A stretch of DNA of 50,346 nucleotides, from positions 1 to 50,346 of the forward strand of contig MWCO01000045.1 of assembly GCA_002070115.1 (NCBI GenBank), read 5' to 3'. The translations under genes were made by a program, and so were the position numbers. The stretch is from Deltaproteobacteria bacterium ADurb.Bin207. Its GTDB lineage: Bacteria > Myxococcota_A > Polyangia > Polyangiales > Polyangiaceae. Below, piece by piece: positions 33,327 through 43,237 of the stretch. Under the pieces are notes generated by a model. The model saw nothing but the letters and a program-made list of their open reading frames with translations, was not told the DNA's origin and searched no databases. Within the stretch, counting starts at the first letter, position 1. Every line of letters starts with the position of its first letter.

Positions 33327-34430
33327 ATGTCGAAACTACGTTCATTGACCGTGCTCTTTTCCGTGTGGATGCTGGGGATGCCGAGTTGTGGCTCGGGCGA
33401 GGAGCAGGATGCGGCTTCGGGGGGGGCCGGAGCTGCCGGCAGCGGAGGGCAAGAACAAGGGGGAACAGGAGCGGGAACCACGGGCGGTGGAGGTAGCGGA
33501 GGTTCGGGCGGAGCGGAGCAGGGAGGAACGGGCGGCTCGGGAGGCGAGGGCAACTTCGATCCCAACAACCCAGGTATTCGCATGACATTCACCGTTGGCG
33601 TGGCTTTGCTGATGGGACAGCCGGCCACGTTCGCAGCGGGCGCCTTTCTTCCGACAGCACGAGAAGACTTGGAGGCGGGACCCAACCAGCCTTCCGTTCC
33701 GTTGGGCTCGTGCGAGGAAACGACGACTACCTACACGCCGACCTGTACCGGGCCCCAGGACTGTGCGCCCGAACAGCAATGCTTACCGGAAACGGATATG
33801 AACGGTAAGCCGATTGCGAATAGCGAAAGCTGTGTGACACCGCGTTCTCCGATCGACGTCGGACCTTTTACGATGACGGGGTTTGCTTCCGGTCCGAAAA
33901 CGTTATCGTATAACGCGCAGCAAAAAGGTGCGTACACCACACCGGGCGGAGACGGTACGATCCCGTATGGAGACCTTGGTTTCGACCGGATTTACGAGTT
34001 CGAAGGTGCTGGTGATGCCTCGAAAGGGCTAGGGTCATTTCATGGAAAAGTACGTCTCGGCCCGGAATTCCGCCTCACGTCGCCTTCCATGGTTTCTTTG
34101 CCCATCGGCGTCGATGGGATTCAAGTCAGCGTCAGTCAAGACCTCGCATTGACATGGTCTGGTGCCGACCAAGACAAGGAACTGACGATTACGTTGACGG
34201 GTGCCACGATGAATGGGCAAAGTCATACGATCACGTGCCGCACGATGGATACCGGCGCTTTCACCATTCCGGCGGCCAAGGTGCAAGCCGCGCAGCTTGG
34301 CGATATGGCATTTCTGAACATGCTCACCTTCGAGCGAAACGAGCGGGGAGAAGCTACCGGTGAGGGGATGACTTCCCACGATATCTCGACGATGCAGACC
34401 GCGGTCATCAACGTGGCCAAGCTCCCCTGA
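33327..34430 (+). CDS. Gly-rich-linker lipoprotein, unknown function
   Basis: 367 residues from MSKLRSLTVLFSVWMLGMPS-Cys, a lipoprotein signal; GAGG-like ribosome-binding site about 7 bp upstream. After CGSGEEQDAAS comes a linker of about 50 residues made almost only of Gly, Ala, Ser, Thr, Glu and Gln (GGAGAAGSGGQEQGGTGAG). The mature domain of about 270 residues is beta-rich with one Cys-rich patch (CTGPQDCAPEQQCLPETD) and no family I recognise. Such Gly-rich linkers are usual in Myxococcota surface lipoproteins. Confidence 0.7.
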   Translation: MSKLRSLTVLFSVWMLGMPSCGSGEEQDAASGGAGAAGSGGQEQGGTGAGTTGGGGSGGSGGAEQGGTGGSGGEGNFDPNNPGIRMTFTVGVALLMGQPATFAAGAFLPTAREDLEAGPNQPSVPLGSCEETTTTYTPTCTGPQDCAPEQQCLPETDMNGKPIANSESCVTPRSPIDVGPFTMTGFASGPKTLSYNAQQKGAYTTPGGDGTIPYGDLGFDRIYEFEGAGDASKGLGSFHGKVRLGPEFRLTSPSMVSLPIGVDGIQVSVSQDLALTWSGADQDKELTITLTGATMNGQSHTITCRTMDTGAFTIPAAKVQAAQLGDMAFLNMLTFERNERGEATGEGMTSHDISTMQTAVINVAKLP

Positions 34431-34598
34431 GGGGGCGAGCGGCGCTTCGGTCACCATCGGCCATTCGGTTTAGAGCCGTCAGGGGTAAGGCGGATCGTTG
34501 AACCATGACAAGCCGTCATTTCCTGTTTCGTTGTGGTTGTGTTGCGCTTGACATCTCGACGCCGTGGTTCGAGGTAGCCCCCATAAGAACGGGTGCTC

Positions 34599-35516
34599 AT
34601 GAACGATTGGCAAGAACACCTCGAAAAAACGAGCCGCACCTTCGCGCTTTCCATTCCTCTGCTCGATGAACCCTTGCGACGGGAGGTGACCATTGCGTAT
34701 CTGCTGTTTCGCGTGGCCGACACGCTAGAAGACGCCTTTGTGTGGCCGTCGACCATGCGGCGGAGCGCTTTGCTTGCTTGCGGCGAAATTGTCCGTTCAG
34801 GAGACTATCAGCAAGCAACGCGAATGGCGCGTCAGTGGGGGGAGTCGTCCCCCACGACCCATGCGGGCTATCTTGCTTTATTGGCTGCGTTTCCTTCATT
34901 GTTGGAGGATCAACGAGCGTTGCGGCCGAAAGCGGCGCGATGCATCGAGCATCATCTGGTTCGCACCATTGACCAGATGGCGGACTTCGCGACTAACTGG
35001 GTGGAGGATGAAGTATTGACGCTTCGGACGCGGGACGACCTGCGAGCGTATTGTTATGCCGTGGCGGGTATTGTCGGCGAATTGCTCACGGAGCTTTTCA
35101 TTCTTCATTCTCCGTCGTTGCGCTCGGCGGCAGACTCGTTGTCGCGTCTCGCCCCATGTTTCGGTGAGGGGCTTCAGCTTGTCAATATCGCCAAGGATTC
35201 GGTGGATGACGTCAAGGAGGGCAGGAGCCTCATCCCGTCTTCGATGACCACGGAAGATGTGATTGGGCTGGCTCACACGGATCTCGACCGAGCGGACCTA
35301 TATGTGCAGCTCCTTCGTCGTGGGGGAGCGCCGCCTGGAACCATCGCTTTTGCCGCGCTTCCCGTGGCCCTTGCCCGTGCATCCTTACAAAAAATCTCGA
35401 AAATGGGAGCAGGAGCGAAGCTGACCCGCGCCGAAGTCGCAGAACTCTGGGGTCGTGTCGTTGCCCTTTCCACGATGCCGATTGACTCTCTTGGTTTCGA
35501 AGCCGAGATGAGCTAG
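34599..35516 (+). CDS. Squalene/phytoene synthase family protein
   Basis: 305 residues from MNDWQEHLEKTSRTFALSIP. SRTFALSIPLL is the family's N-terminal signature. The two Asp-rich diphosphate/Mg sites are DTLEDAF (D-x3-D, near residue 39) and NIAKDSVDDVKEG (D-x3-D). All-helical head-to-head prenyl transferases join two farnesyl or geranylgeranyl diphosphates. No desaturase, cyclase or partner hpn gene is nearby, so the product (squalene, phytoene or other) is open. The lipoprotein gene follows by 9 bp. A GTG at 34593 is an alternative start. Confidence 0.85.
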   Translation: MNDWQEHLEKTSRTFALSIPLLDEPLRREVTIAYLLFRVADTLEDAFVWPSTMRRSALLACGEIVRSGDYQQATRMARQWGESSPTTHAGYLALLAAFPSLLEDQRALRPKAARCIEHHLVRTIDQMADFATNWVEDEVLTLRTRDDLRAYCYAVAGIVGELLTELFILHSPSLRSAADSLSRLAPCFGEGLQLVNIAKDSVDDVKEGRSLIPSSMTTEDVIGLAHTDLDRADLYVQLLRRGGAPPGTIAFAALPVALARASLQKISKMGAGAKLTRAEVAELWGRVVALSTMPIDSLGFEAEMS

Positions 35517-35525
35517 GGGCACATC

Positions 35526-36107
35526 ATGATCGATGGAGTCGTGGCTAGAAAAAATGGGAAGCTGACCCTATTCGCGAAAGTTGGGCAGCGGATGGGTGTC
35601 GTCGCTTGCGTGTTGATGGCGCTTGGATGCACGGATGACGCGGAGCAGGACTTCAAGCGTTGCGAACAACTCGACAAGGAGCGCAAGTACGAAGAGGCTC
35701 TGTTGGCGTGTCAGGAGGCGCAAAAGAAGGACTCACGAAGCCCATTTGGACAGAAAGCGATCTCGTTGGAGAGCAAGTTACACGACAAAATTTCGGCGTT
35801 GGCGCAGGAAAAAGCCGCGGCGGCAAAAGAGAGTGAAGAAGCCGATGCTCTCGAAACAGCGAATGCCAAAGTGGTATTCAACCAGGTATCGACGCCTCCC
35901 AATGATCCGCAAGGCTATTCGGAACGTTGCATGGCGCGTAACCGGGCTTATGAAAACAGCTATCATTGCGAGCCGAAAGACCCTTCCTCCGTGCGCGAAG
36001 GTGATGCCTTTCCTTTCAAAGAGGAATGCATGCTCATTGCGAAAAACCGCGGCTGTATGCCGTTTTATGAAGATAGTCCCACCAAGCTGTTCTGTTGCAC
36101 CAAGTAG
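35526..36107 (+). CDS. Lipoprotein with TPR-like helices, unknown function
   Basis: 193 residues. The signal GVVACVLMALGC ends in a good lipobox. A helical region, CEQLDKERKYEEALLACQEA, looks like one TPR-type hairpin, followed by a Lys/Ala/Glu coil (LAQEKAAAAKESEEADALE) and a C-terminal part with four to six Cys (ERCMARNRAYENSYHCEP, RGCMPFYE, LFCCTK), probably disulphide-bonded. No family is recognised. It is co-directional with the synthase gene 9 bp upstream, though no shared function is evident. Confidence 0.65.
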   Translation: MIDGVVARKNGKLTLFAKVGQRMGVVACVLMALGCTDDAEQDFKRCEQLDKERKYEEALLACQEAQKKDSRSPFGQKAISLESKLHDKISALAQEKAAAAKESEEADALETANAKVVFNQVSTPPNDPQGYSERCMARNRAYENSYHCEPKDPSSVREGDAFPFKEECMLIAKNRGCMPFYEDSPTKLFCCTK

Positions 36108-36272
36108 CTTCTCCCTCACCCTTGTCGGATTCGTTCGCGGATGAAGGAGCGATACGCCTGGCCGCGCGACTCTTGCGACAGGTGCAAACGTTGCGTCTCG
36201 GTCGAAGAGCGATCGAAGAGGAGATCGCCTTGTGGCTGACTCGATGGCTTGCGGGGATGCTGGCAGGAGCGG

Positions 36273-38177
36273 TTACGATTGCTTATCGAGATCCGCGATC
36301 CAATCGAGTACGGTGGTGTCGTTGCTCAAAATCGCATCGACTTCCTTGGCGACACGGGGGGCCATGCGACGCATGAAGCGTTCGGCGATGAGACGTCGTT
36401 CGGGGAATTCTTTGGCTTGTTGCAGCAGGATGCGCGCCATTTCCACATCGGCCTTGGCACGCGTGAATCGCTCCGCATGCATCAGGCCCTGGGTGAAGTC
36501 GGTCTTCGGGTCCCAATTGCTCATTTTCGCGAACTGACCGATCTCCGTGATTCCCTTGTCGGCCACGGTGCGACGCAACTTGTTGGAAGCGATGCGCGCC
36601 AGGATGGTGAGCATGGCTTGATGGAGGCTGGCTTCGGCTTTGTAAAATAGTTTTTCCGTTTCGTCGTGAGCGGTAGTGGCAAGGAAAGTGAGACGAGCCG
36701 CATCGCGCGCGAATGGTCCTGGCTTGGATAGGGCTTGCGTCATATTGTCCTTCAAGCACATGAGAGCTTGAATTTGAGAGGTTCCTTCGTACACGGGCAA
36801 CACCAAGGCATCGCGCAAAAGTTTGTCTGCGCCGATTTCGGAAATATATCCGGGCCCGCCGATCACCTGCATGTTTTGGCGTGCGATACGAACAGCAGCT
36901 TCTGCCGCGGCATATTTGAGAAGCGGCGTGAGCAGTCGCCCCTGCATGCCGTATTTCTTGGCCTTTCGCTTCATGGCCTTGCGTTCGTCCGGATCCGTCG
37001 GTGGATCGGATAGAAGTTTCATCTCCAACTTGGAAGCGAGTTCCACGCAGTTAGCCGCGGAGAAAGCGAGGGCGCGCAATCCGACGATGTCCAATTCCAT
37101 ATCCATGAGCATTTCCGCGACGATGGGATGGTGATCGATCGTTTGCCCCATTGTCACACGCTGTGCCGCGTACTCTCGAGCTTGTCGCACGGCAGCTTCG
37201 CACACACCGATCGACTCGAATCCCACACCGACGCGCGCGTTGTTCATCAAGGTCAGCATGAGCTTGAAGCCTTCACCTTCCTTGCCGATGAGTTCACATT
37301 CACTGTTTTCGTACTGCAACGAACACGTGGCCGAACCGTGGTGTCCAACTTTTTCTTCCACCTTGGTGACTTCGAAGTTGCGAATGGTCTCGCCATCACG
37401 CTCGATCATCTGCGGCACCATGAACAGACTCAATTGCTTGAGCGGGTCTTTCTTCGCTTTCGGATCATCGATATCGGTTTTCGCAAGCACGATGTGCCAC
37501 TGACCGTGTCCCGAAGTGATGAAGATTTTTTCTCCCGTCAGATACCACTTGCCATCGCGTTTTTCTGCTTTGGCGCGAATACGTCCAAGGTCGCTGCCCG
37601 CATCCGGTTCCGTAAGAACCATCGCTCCCCAACTCTGTCCCGCGGCAATCTCGCGAATCACGTCGTCCCACCGCGTCTGAGTCACTTGTCCGTTCTCGAC
37701 CTGAAGACTTCCCTCGTGGGCCGCGTACATCAACAGCGCCAACCCGATACCGCCATGAAAACCAAAATGCGTCATTACCGAAACATCAGCCCGTCCGAGT
37801 ACCTCCCCCGTGGCGAAAAATACGCACATCGGGCAGTTCGACCCTCCCAACTCGCGCGGTATCGGCATGCCAAGCAACTCGCGATCTCGCAGCCCTTCGT
37901 ACACTTCCACGAGAGCCTCACCGCTGACCACCTTGCCATCGACGAGATGATTGCCCTGCGTATCGATTTTCAACGCGCGTGGTGCAATGAAATCACCCGC
38001 GAACTCGCCCACGGATTCCATCACCATCGCGTAGAATTCCTTGGCATCTTCGAGGCTGGCATGACCATCGGGCAGCTTGAAGCCGGCTTCCGTAAGCTCT
38101 ACGATCTCTTTCCAGTCAATGCCGTGTTCGAACTGGAATCGCAGGTCCTTGTTGTCCAGGAAGTAGTTGGCGCTCAT
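36273..38177 (-). CDS. Acyl-CoA dehydrogenase with C-terminal extension
   Basis: 634 residues from MSANYFLDNKDLRFQFEHGI at 38177, preceded by GGAG. Longer than the usual 380 residues because of a C-terminal helical domain. Landmarks are GAMVLTEPDAGSDLG (FAD/acyl-CoA region), KIFITSGHGQWHIVLAKTD, RVTMGQTIDHHPIVAEMLMD and, near residue 448, DALVLPVYEGTSQIQ carrying the catalytic Glu. It oxidises the alpha-beta bond of an acyl-CoA (beta-oxidation) and would pass electrons to ETF. It is 142 bp downstream of the MaoC-like gene on the same strand, a natural next-step pair. Chain length is not predictable. Confidence 0.93.
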   Translation of the reverse strand: MSANYFLDNKDLRFQFEHGIDWKEIVELTEAGFKLPDGHASLEDAKEFYAMVMESVGEFAGDFIAPRALKIDTQGNHLVDGKVVSGEALVEVYEGLRDRELLGMPIPRELGGSNCPMCVFFATGEVLGRADVSVMTHFGFHGGIGLALLMYAAHEGSLQVENGQVTQTRWDDVIREIAAGQSWGAMVLTEPDAGSDLGRIRAKAEKRDGKWYLTGEKIFITSGHGQWHIVLAKTDIDDPKAKKDPLKQLSLFMVPQMIERDGETIRNFEVTKVEEKVGHHGSATCSLQYENSECELIGKEGEGFKLMLTLMNNARVGVGFESIGVCEAAVRQAREYAAQRVTMGQTIDHHPIVAEMLMDMELDIVGLRALAFSAANCVELASKLEMKLLSDPPTDPDERKAMKRKAKKYGMQGRLLTPLLKYAAAEAAVRIARQNMQVIGGPGYISEIGADKLLRDALVLPVYEGTSQIQALMCLKDNMTQALSKPGPFARDAARLTFLATTAHDETEKLFYKAEASLHQAMLTILARIASNKLRRTVADKGITEIGQFAKMSNWDPKTDFTQGLMHAERFTRAKADVEMARILLQQAKEFPERRLIAERFMRRMAPRVAKEVDAILSNDTTVLDWIADLDKQS

Positions 38178-38319
38178 CTGATTGGATCTCCTGTCTCGTG
38201 AGCAGAGCAAGACCACTTGAAAAATCGTTCTTGCCCCATTTCGTTCCGAAGTATTTTGGTGTTTACGCACCGCGGCATGAAATAAGCACAACCCACCATG
38301 AGAAGGCTACGAAGGGCCA

Positions 38320-39270
38320 TTACCCATCCACCTCCACATGGCCGGTGATTTTCGCTGGAGCCTCTTGCTCCGCCCCCACCCAAAGCAATACTCGCTTCGT
38401 TTGCCCCATCGCGGTTGCCTGTCCCGCGAACAGGTGAAGCTCCGCGGGAAGGTGAACAGGACGACGAAAAGTAACGTCGAGTTTGCGAAGTTTTCGTGCA
38501 TCGCCTTGGGCAAGATGACGCACGCTCGCATGACACGTTCGTGCCATCAGGTCGAAACCATGCGCAATGGGCCCTCGCCAGCCGAGGAGTTTCGCAATCG
38601 GAGATGCCCAATGGATGGGATTGAAGTCACCGGAAAGACGCGCGTAGCGCCAGCCCTCATGGGGGGGTAAGCGGATGGCGGACAACAATGTCGAATCGAC
38701 GGGCACGATGTCGGCGCTTTGCTCCGTGCGCCGTTTCGATCGTCCGTCAGGGATGACCAAGGCAACGGTATGTTCGGCAAGCGGTTGCGCTTCTGGGGTC
38801 ATGGTGGTGAGCTGCTGCTCGATACGCACCTTTTTCCCCGTACGCACCACGGTCTCCACGGTGGCGGAGAAACGGGCAGGCTCATTCACTTTCTGCAAGC
38901 GATGGACTCGAACGCGGCTCGAAGCGTGAACAACACGCGAAAAGTTCAGCGGTAGGCACGAAGCCAGCAGGGCTTTGCCAAGTTCCGCTAGCCCCCAGGT
39001 CGCAAAATAAGTAGGCGGAATGAGCAAAGAGCCATCCGAGTCGCGATACTCGTCAAGCGCTCCGCCCGTACTCAAAATATAGCGCTCGATCTCCGCTTCC
39101 GAAAATGCTGGAACGACTCCTGAAATGCGTGGACGAAGCATTCGATCACGCTTGGCTCGGAGTCCAAGCCGCATCGTGAACCCTGAGGCCCACACCTGTC
39201 CGAATGTGGCGATGGTTCGCAGTTTGCGGATTCGCGGATGCATCGGCGCGAAGCCTAGGACGTTTGGCAC
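38320..39270 (-). CDS. MaoC-like double hot-dog hydratase
   Basis: 316 residues. The C-terminal hot-dog has the hydratase-2 motif: SGDFNPIHWASPIAKLLGW followed by GPIAHGFDL, with the catalytic Asp and His. The N-terminal half is a second, degenerate hot-dog (EIERYILSTGG, IPPTYFATWG). It probably hydrates enoyl-CoA or enoyl-ACP (R-specific). It lies just upstream of an acyl-CoA dehydrogenase that could supply the enoyl-CoA. The start at 39270 is an ATG in good family agreement. Confidence 0.8.
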   Translation of the reverse strand: MPNVLGFAPMHPRIRKLRTIATFGQVWASGFTMRLGLRAKRDRMLRPRISGVVPAFSEAEIERYILSTGGALDEYRDSDGSLLIPPTYFATWGLAELGKALLASCLPLNFSRVVHASSRVRVHRLQKVNEPARFSATVETVVRTGKKVRIEQQLTTMTPEAQPLAEHTVALVIPDGRSKRRTEQSADIVPVDSTLLSAIRLPPHEGWRYARLSGDFNPIHWASPIAKLLGWRGPIAHGFDLMARTCHASVRHLAQGDARKLRKLDVTFRRPVHLPAELHLFAGQATAMGQTKRVLLWVGAEQEAPAKITGHVEVDG

Positions 39271-39607
39271 GACGCGTCATCAGGAAGATGCATGAGGAGA
39301 GGGCAGCCTCGAAACGAACCCGCTTTCACGACGCAATGCCATGCCTTGTCCCATTTTCGACCGTGAGCATGTCGCGTTGCCGAATATCGTCCAATTGCTG
39401 ATAACTATTGAAAATATTTAGGCTTTTTAGGGACCGGGCGTGGGATTGGAAAGGCGTTCGTAGCTCGAGGCACAGTCGATGGCAGAAAGCTGCGTTTCAG
39501 GACTTGCGCGCTTACGTCATGCAAATGGCACTGAAAGGATAACGCGCAGGGGACAGGCTTTCCACAACCCCATCAACCATCGTTCCAAAAGTGATACCCT
39601 GTCAGCG
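39271..39607. other. 337-bp divergent gap between the MaoC-like and prkA genes
   Basis: An AT-rich patch (about 39392-39430) may hold promoters, but no hexamer pair with correct spacing is convincing. An open frame from 39479 joins PrkA but is not needed for its homology. Confidence 0.4.
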
Positions 39608-41881
39608 ATGAGCCAAGAGGATCGAATTCAGCGCTGCAAACATCACATGGATCGCATTGCGGCTTCCTTCGAGGAACGCTTTCATCACGGTCGACTGCAA
39701 CTGTCGTTTTCCGAGTATCTCGACCTGTTTTCCTCCGATCCAAGACGATATGGGCGTGATGCGGCGATGTATCTCAAGGATATGTTCGACCACTACGGCA
39801 CCGAGTCGGTGATTCGGCCCACCGGTGCTCTCACACGATGGAAACTCTTCGATCTTCCCTGGGAATCGGGCCCCGAAGCCCATCGTTTTGCCCTTGTCGG
39901 ACAAGAAGACGTACAAGCGGAAGTGTACCGCGTCCTTGCCAACTTCGTGCGGGGAGGCCGCGCCAATCGGGTCATGCTGCTGCACGGTCCGAATGGAAGC
40001 TCGAAAAGCACCGTGGCCGCCTGCATCATGAAAGCCCTCGAAGACTACAGTCTCAAAGAAGAGGGAGCGCTGTATCGCTTTCATTGGGTGTTTCCCAATG
40101 AGAAGCGGTCTCGGGGTCCGTTGGGGTTTCGAGAGACCAGCAAAGATGGTCACCGCGTAACCGATGAGGCTTCCTACGCGCATTGGGCGGATGAAGACTT
40201 GGATGCGCGTTTGCTCATCGAAGTGCGCGATCATCCAATCTTTCTCATTCCCGTCGCCGATCGCCGAATGCTGCTCAACGAACTATGGGCTTCCTCCAAT
40301 CGCGAGGACCGTCCTCCCGATTGGCTCGTCAACGGAGAACTAGCCCACAAAAATCGTCAGGTATTCGAAGCCCTTTTGTCCAAGTACAAAGGATCGCTTT
40401 CCGAGGTGCTTCGACACGTTCAAGTGGAACGCTACTTCATTTCACGTCGCTATCGCGTGGGCGCCGTGACCTTGGGACCGCAGATGTCGGTCGATGCCGG
40501 AGAACGGCAAGTAACCGCGGATCTTTCCCTGGCCGCATTGCCCGTGGCCTTACAAGCAACGACTCTGTACGAGGCCTTCGGAGAACTCGTCGATGCTGCT
40601 GGAGGGCTACTCGAGTTCAGCGACCTGCTCAAGCGTCCTCTGGATACGTACAAATATCTCCAGCTTTCCGTGGAAGCGGGAGAGGTGGCGCTACAACGTC
40701 AAAACCTCATGCTCAATTGCGTCATGATCGGAAGCGCCAACGAAATTCACCTCGCCGCTTTCCGGGAACACCCCGAGTTCCCAAGCTTCCGTGGTCGAAT
40801 GGAACTCATTCGCACCGGTTATCTCCTCGATTACCTCGCGGAGAAGAGGATCTACGACAACCAGGTGGCAGCGCAAGTGCAATGCCATGTCGCGCCTCAC
40901 GCGACGCTCGTCGCCGCAACGTTCGCCGTTCTCACCCGGATGATGAAGCCGGATCCGGATAAATATGATCAAGCCCTTCGCGAACTTGCGTCCTCTCTAT
41001 CCGCCCTCGAAAAAGCCGATCTCTTTGCTTGCGGCCTCATTCCCAATCGATTGAACCTCGACCAGCGAAAAACCCTTCGCTCCAATATCCCATCGATTCT
41101 GGCGGAAGGGCAATCGCGCTCGTTGTACGAAGGTATGATCGGCGCAAGCCCGCGGGAAGTGCAAACCGTATTGCTCGATGCAGCTCAGCATCCCCACTAC
41201 CAATGCCTATCACCTCTCGCCGTACTCGAAGAACTCGACAAACTCTGTGAACGCATCTCGCAATTCGCTTGGCTCCAAGAATCCCCGCAAGAAGGCGGCT
41301 ATCATGACCACGCCGCGTTTCGAAAACTGCTGCTCGACCGTTTGCACGATACCTGGGAGGAAGAATTCCGAACCGCCAGCGGTTTGGTGGATGAAAAACA
41401 ATACGCCAGCCTTTTCCAACGCTACATCGAAAACGTATCCGCCTGGAGCAAGGGCGAGCGTATCCGCAACCGCATCACAGGCGAGGATACGAATCCGGAT
41501 ACCAACCTCATGGAAGAAATGGAGTCCCTTCTGGGATGGGACGAAAATCGAGAAGAGAATCGTCGGGGGATGCTGAGTAGGCTGGCTGCGTGGTCTTTGG
41601 ACCATCCAAAAGAGCCTCTCGATCATCTGTTGGTCTTTGCCGACCAGCTAAAAAACGTTCGGGAAACCGTTTACGCCAAGCTTCGCAAACCCATCGCCGA
41701 ACTGTGTCGCGACATCGTGGAATGCATTCGTCACGATGGCACTATGCTTTCCGAGGAGCGAAAAAAGGAAGTCCGCGACGCCCTCGACGCTCTCGCACAG
41801 CAACAAGGCTATTGTGATCAATGCGCCGCCGATGCCGCCGCGATGCTCATTCGAAATCGTTTCCGAGATATCATCGTGTAG
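39608..41881 (+). CDS. prkA: PrkA-type AAA+ serine protein kinase, long form
   Basis: 757 residues from MSQEDRIQRCKHHMDRIAAS at 39608; typical PrkA/YeaG is about 640. SFSEYLDLFSSDPRRYGRDA is a PrkA N-terminal signature. The Walker A is GPNGSSKST (near 127-135), the variant with Ser before Lys usual in PrkA. Downstream come the AAA+ region and the PrkA C-terminal domain, with extra C-terminal residues after LMEEMESLLGWDENREENRR. Partners YhbH (DUF444) and SpoVR are absent here; instead an APC permease begins 2 bp after the stop. In other bacteria PrkA acts in stress and starvation responses. Confidence 0.88.
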   Translation: MSQEDRIQRCKHHMDRIAASFEERFHHGRLQLSFSEYLDLFSSDPRRYGRDAAMYLKDMFDHYGTESVIRPTGALTRWKLFDLPWESGPEAHRFALVGQEDVQAEVYRVLANFVRGGRANRVMLLHGPNGSSKSTVAACIMKALEDYSLKEEGALYRFHWVFPNEKRSRGPLGFRETSKDGHRVTDEASYAHWADEDLDARLLIEVRDHPIFLIPVADRRMLLNELWASSNREDRPPDWLVNGELAHKNRQVFEALLSKYKGSLSEVLRHVQVERYFISRRYRVGAVTLGPQMSVDAGERQVTADLSLAALPVALQATTLYEAFGELVDAAGGLLEFSDLLKRPLDTYKYLQLSVEAGEVALQRQNLMLNCVMIGSANEIHLAAFREHPEFPSFRGRMELIRTGYLLDYLAEKRIYDNQVAAQVQCHVAPHATLVAATFAVLTRMMKPDPDKYDQALRELASSLSALEKADLFACGLIPNRLNLDQRKTLRSNIPSILAEGQSRSLYEGMIGASPREVQTVLLDAAQHPHYQCLSPLAVLEELDKLCERISQFAWLQESPQEGGYHDHAAFRKLLLDRLHDTWEEEFRTASGLVDEKQYASLFQRYIENVSAWSKGERIRNRITGEDTNPDTNLMEEMESLLGWDENREENRRGMLSRLAAWSLDHPKEPLDHLLVFADQLKNVRETVYAKLRKPIAELCRDIVECIRHDGTMLSEERKKEVRDALDALAQQQGYCDQCAADAAAMLIRNRFRDIIV

Positions 41882-41883
41882 CG

Positions 41884-43149
41884 ATGGATCAACGCCGTTA
41901 CCGCCCCTTGGGTCCGATCGCGCTGCTCGCGCTCGGCATCAACGGGATTGTGGGCGTTGGCATCTTCTTCATCCCTTCCACCGTATCCTCCTATATCCCA
42001 GGTGTCTGGGGAGCCAGCGTCTATGCTCTCACCACCCTGTTTTGCATTCCCATTGCCTTGTGTTTCAGCCGTTTGGGACCGATCTTCGACGAAGACGGAG
42101 GACCGTACGTCTTTGCCCGGGCGGCCTTCGGTCCTGACGCCGCTTTCATGGTCGGATGGCTGACCTTCAGCTCCGCCGTGCTGAGCACCTCCGCCGTGAT
42201 CCGCGGCCTTTCCGAGGCCATCTGCACCAGCTATCTCACGGCCGACGCCCAACGCATGGTCGCAACCGCTACCGTTCTCGTCCTGTCCGCGATCGTCTTT
42301 GGCGGGTTGCGTATCACGGCATGGGCTTGGACAACGATGACGGTGGCAAAGCTCGCTCCCCTGCTGGCCTTGCTCGTCGTGTGGATGGCAGCGCCCGTCG
42401 CCCATCATGCATCGTTTTCTTTATCCGACGCGAATGTGCAGCCTTCCACACTGTTGCGCAGCGGCCTGATCGTCCTGTTCTCGCTGCAAGGCTTTGAAAT
42501 TATTGCAGTTCCAGCTAGTTCGGTGCGCTCTCGCCCCTTCATGGCTACGGCCACGATACTCTCTCTCTCCTTCGCTGGCGTGTTGTACTTCGGCCTTCAT
42601 CTCGCTTGTGTCCAAGCCATTCCGGAACTTCATGCCAGCAAAGCTCCCTTGGTCGAGGCAGCAAGAGCGCTCGGAGGACCCTGTCTCGCCGGGACCGTCA
42701 TGGTAGGTACCAGCATCTCCGCCTTGGGGATTGCCCTCGGCATGATCGCCATGTCACCGCGATACTTGTCCGCCCTCGGGCGTAGCGATGGCTTGGGGAC
42801 CTGGTTCGGCGTGACCAACGAACGAGGGGTGCCTCGACGAGCGTTGATCCTCACTTCGTGCCTGGTGCTGCTTTTCGTGCAAGTAGGGCGCTTGGAACAG
42901 CTTTTTGCGATGTCGAGCATTGCGGTGCTGGCCCAATACGGAAGCACATCCGCTTCCTTGCTGTGGATGGGCGCAAAAGGTCAGTGGGGCCTGGGAAGGA
43001 AAGATCTCGTCGTGGGTGTGGTGGCCTTGGCAGCTTCCCTCGTTGTGCTGACAGGAGCCACCTGGCAAGAAACCTTCCGAGCCGTCGCCTTGTTGGCTTT
43101 GGGCTGGCTCATCAAGTTTGCCGTGAGCATGGGGCGACGAAAACCCTGA
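41884..43149 (+). CDS. APC-family amino acid/polyamine permease
   Basis: 421 residues, ATG 2 bp after the prkA stop, so translation is probably coupled. About twelve hydrophobic helices. The first has ALGINGIVGVGIFFIPST, the glycine-rich unwound helix that binds substrate in APC carriers. PLLALLVVWMAA and LFSLQGFEIIAVPAS (helix 6 region) fit as well. It is an inner-membrane transporter for an amino acid or amine, probably driven by ion gradient or exchange. Substrate unknown. Confidence 0.85.
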   Translation: MDQRRYRPLGPIALLALGINGIVGVGIFFIPSTVSSYIPGVWGASVYALTTLFCIPIALCFSRLGPIFDEDGGPYVFARAAFGPDAAFMVGWLTFSSAVLSTSAVIRGLSEAICTSYLTADAQRMVATATVLVLSAIVFGGLRITAWAWTTMTVAKLAPLLALLVVWMAAPVAHHASFSLSDANVQPSTLLRSGLIVLFSLQGFEIIAVPASSVRSRPFMATATILSLSFAGVLYFGLHLACVQAIPELHASKAPLVEAARALGGPCLAGTVMVGTSISALGIALGMIAMSPRYLSALGRSDGLGTWFGVTNERGVPRRALILTSCLVLLFVQVGRLEQLFAMSSIAVLAQYGSTSASLLWMGAKGQWGLGRKDLVVGVVALAASLVVLTGATWQETFRAVALLALGWLIKFAVSMGRRKP

Positions 43150-43237
43150 ACCGCGAATGCCGCGCGAACGGTCTTGTGTCTGTACCGAGTTATCCCTTGA
43201 CATGCTGTGCTACTCGTCATGAAAGTCACTGATTGTC

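Noticed and set aside
36108..36272. Small plus-strand frame (about 36095-36376) between lipoprotein and acyl-CoA dehydrogenase
   Set aside because: Overlaps the ends of both genes and has no start signal or motif.
37128..38201. A 357-codon open frame antisense to the acyl-CoA dehydrogenase
   Set aside because: Lies wholly over a well-conserved gene and shows no domain or motif of its own.
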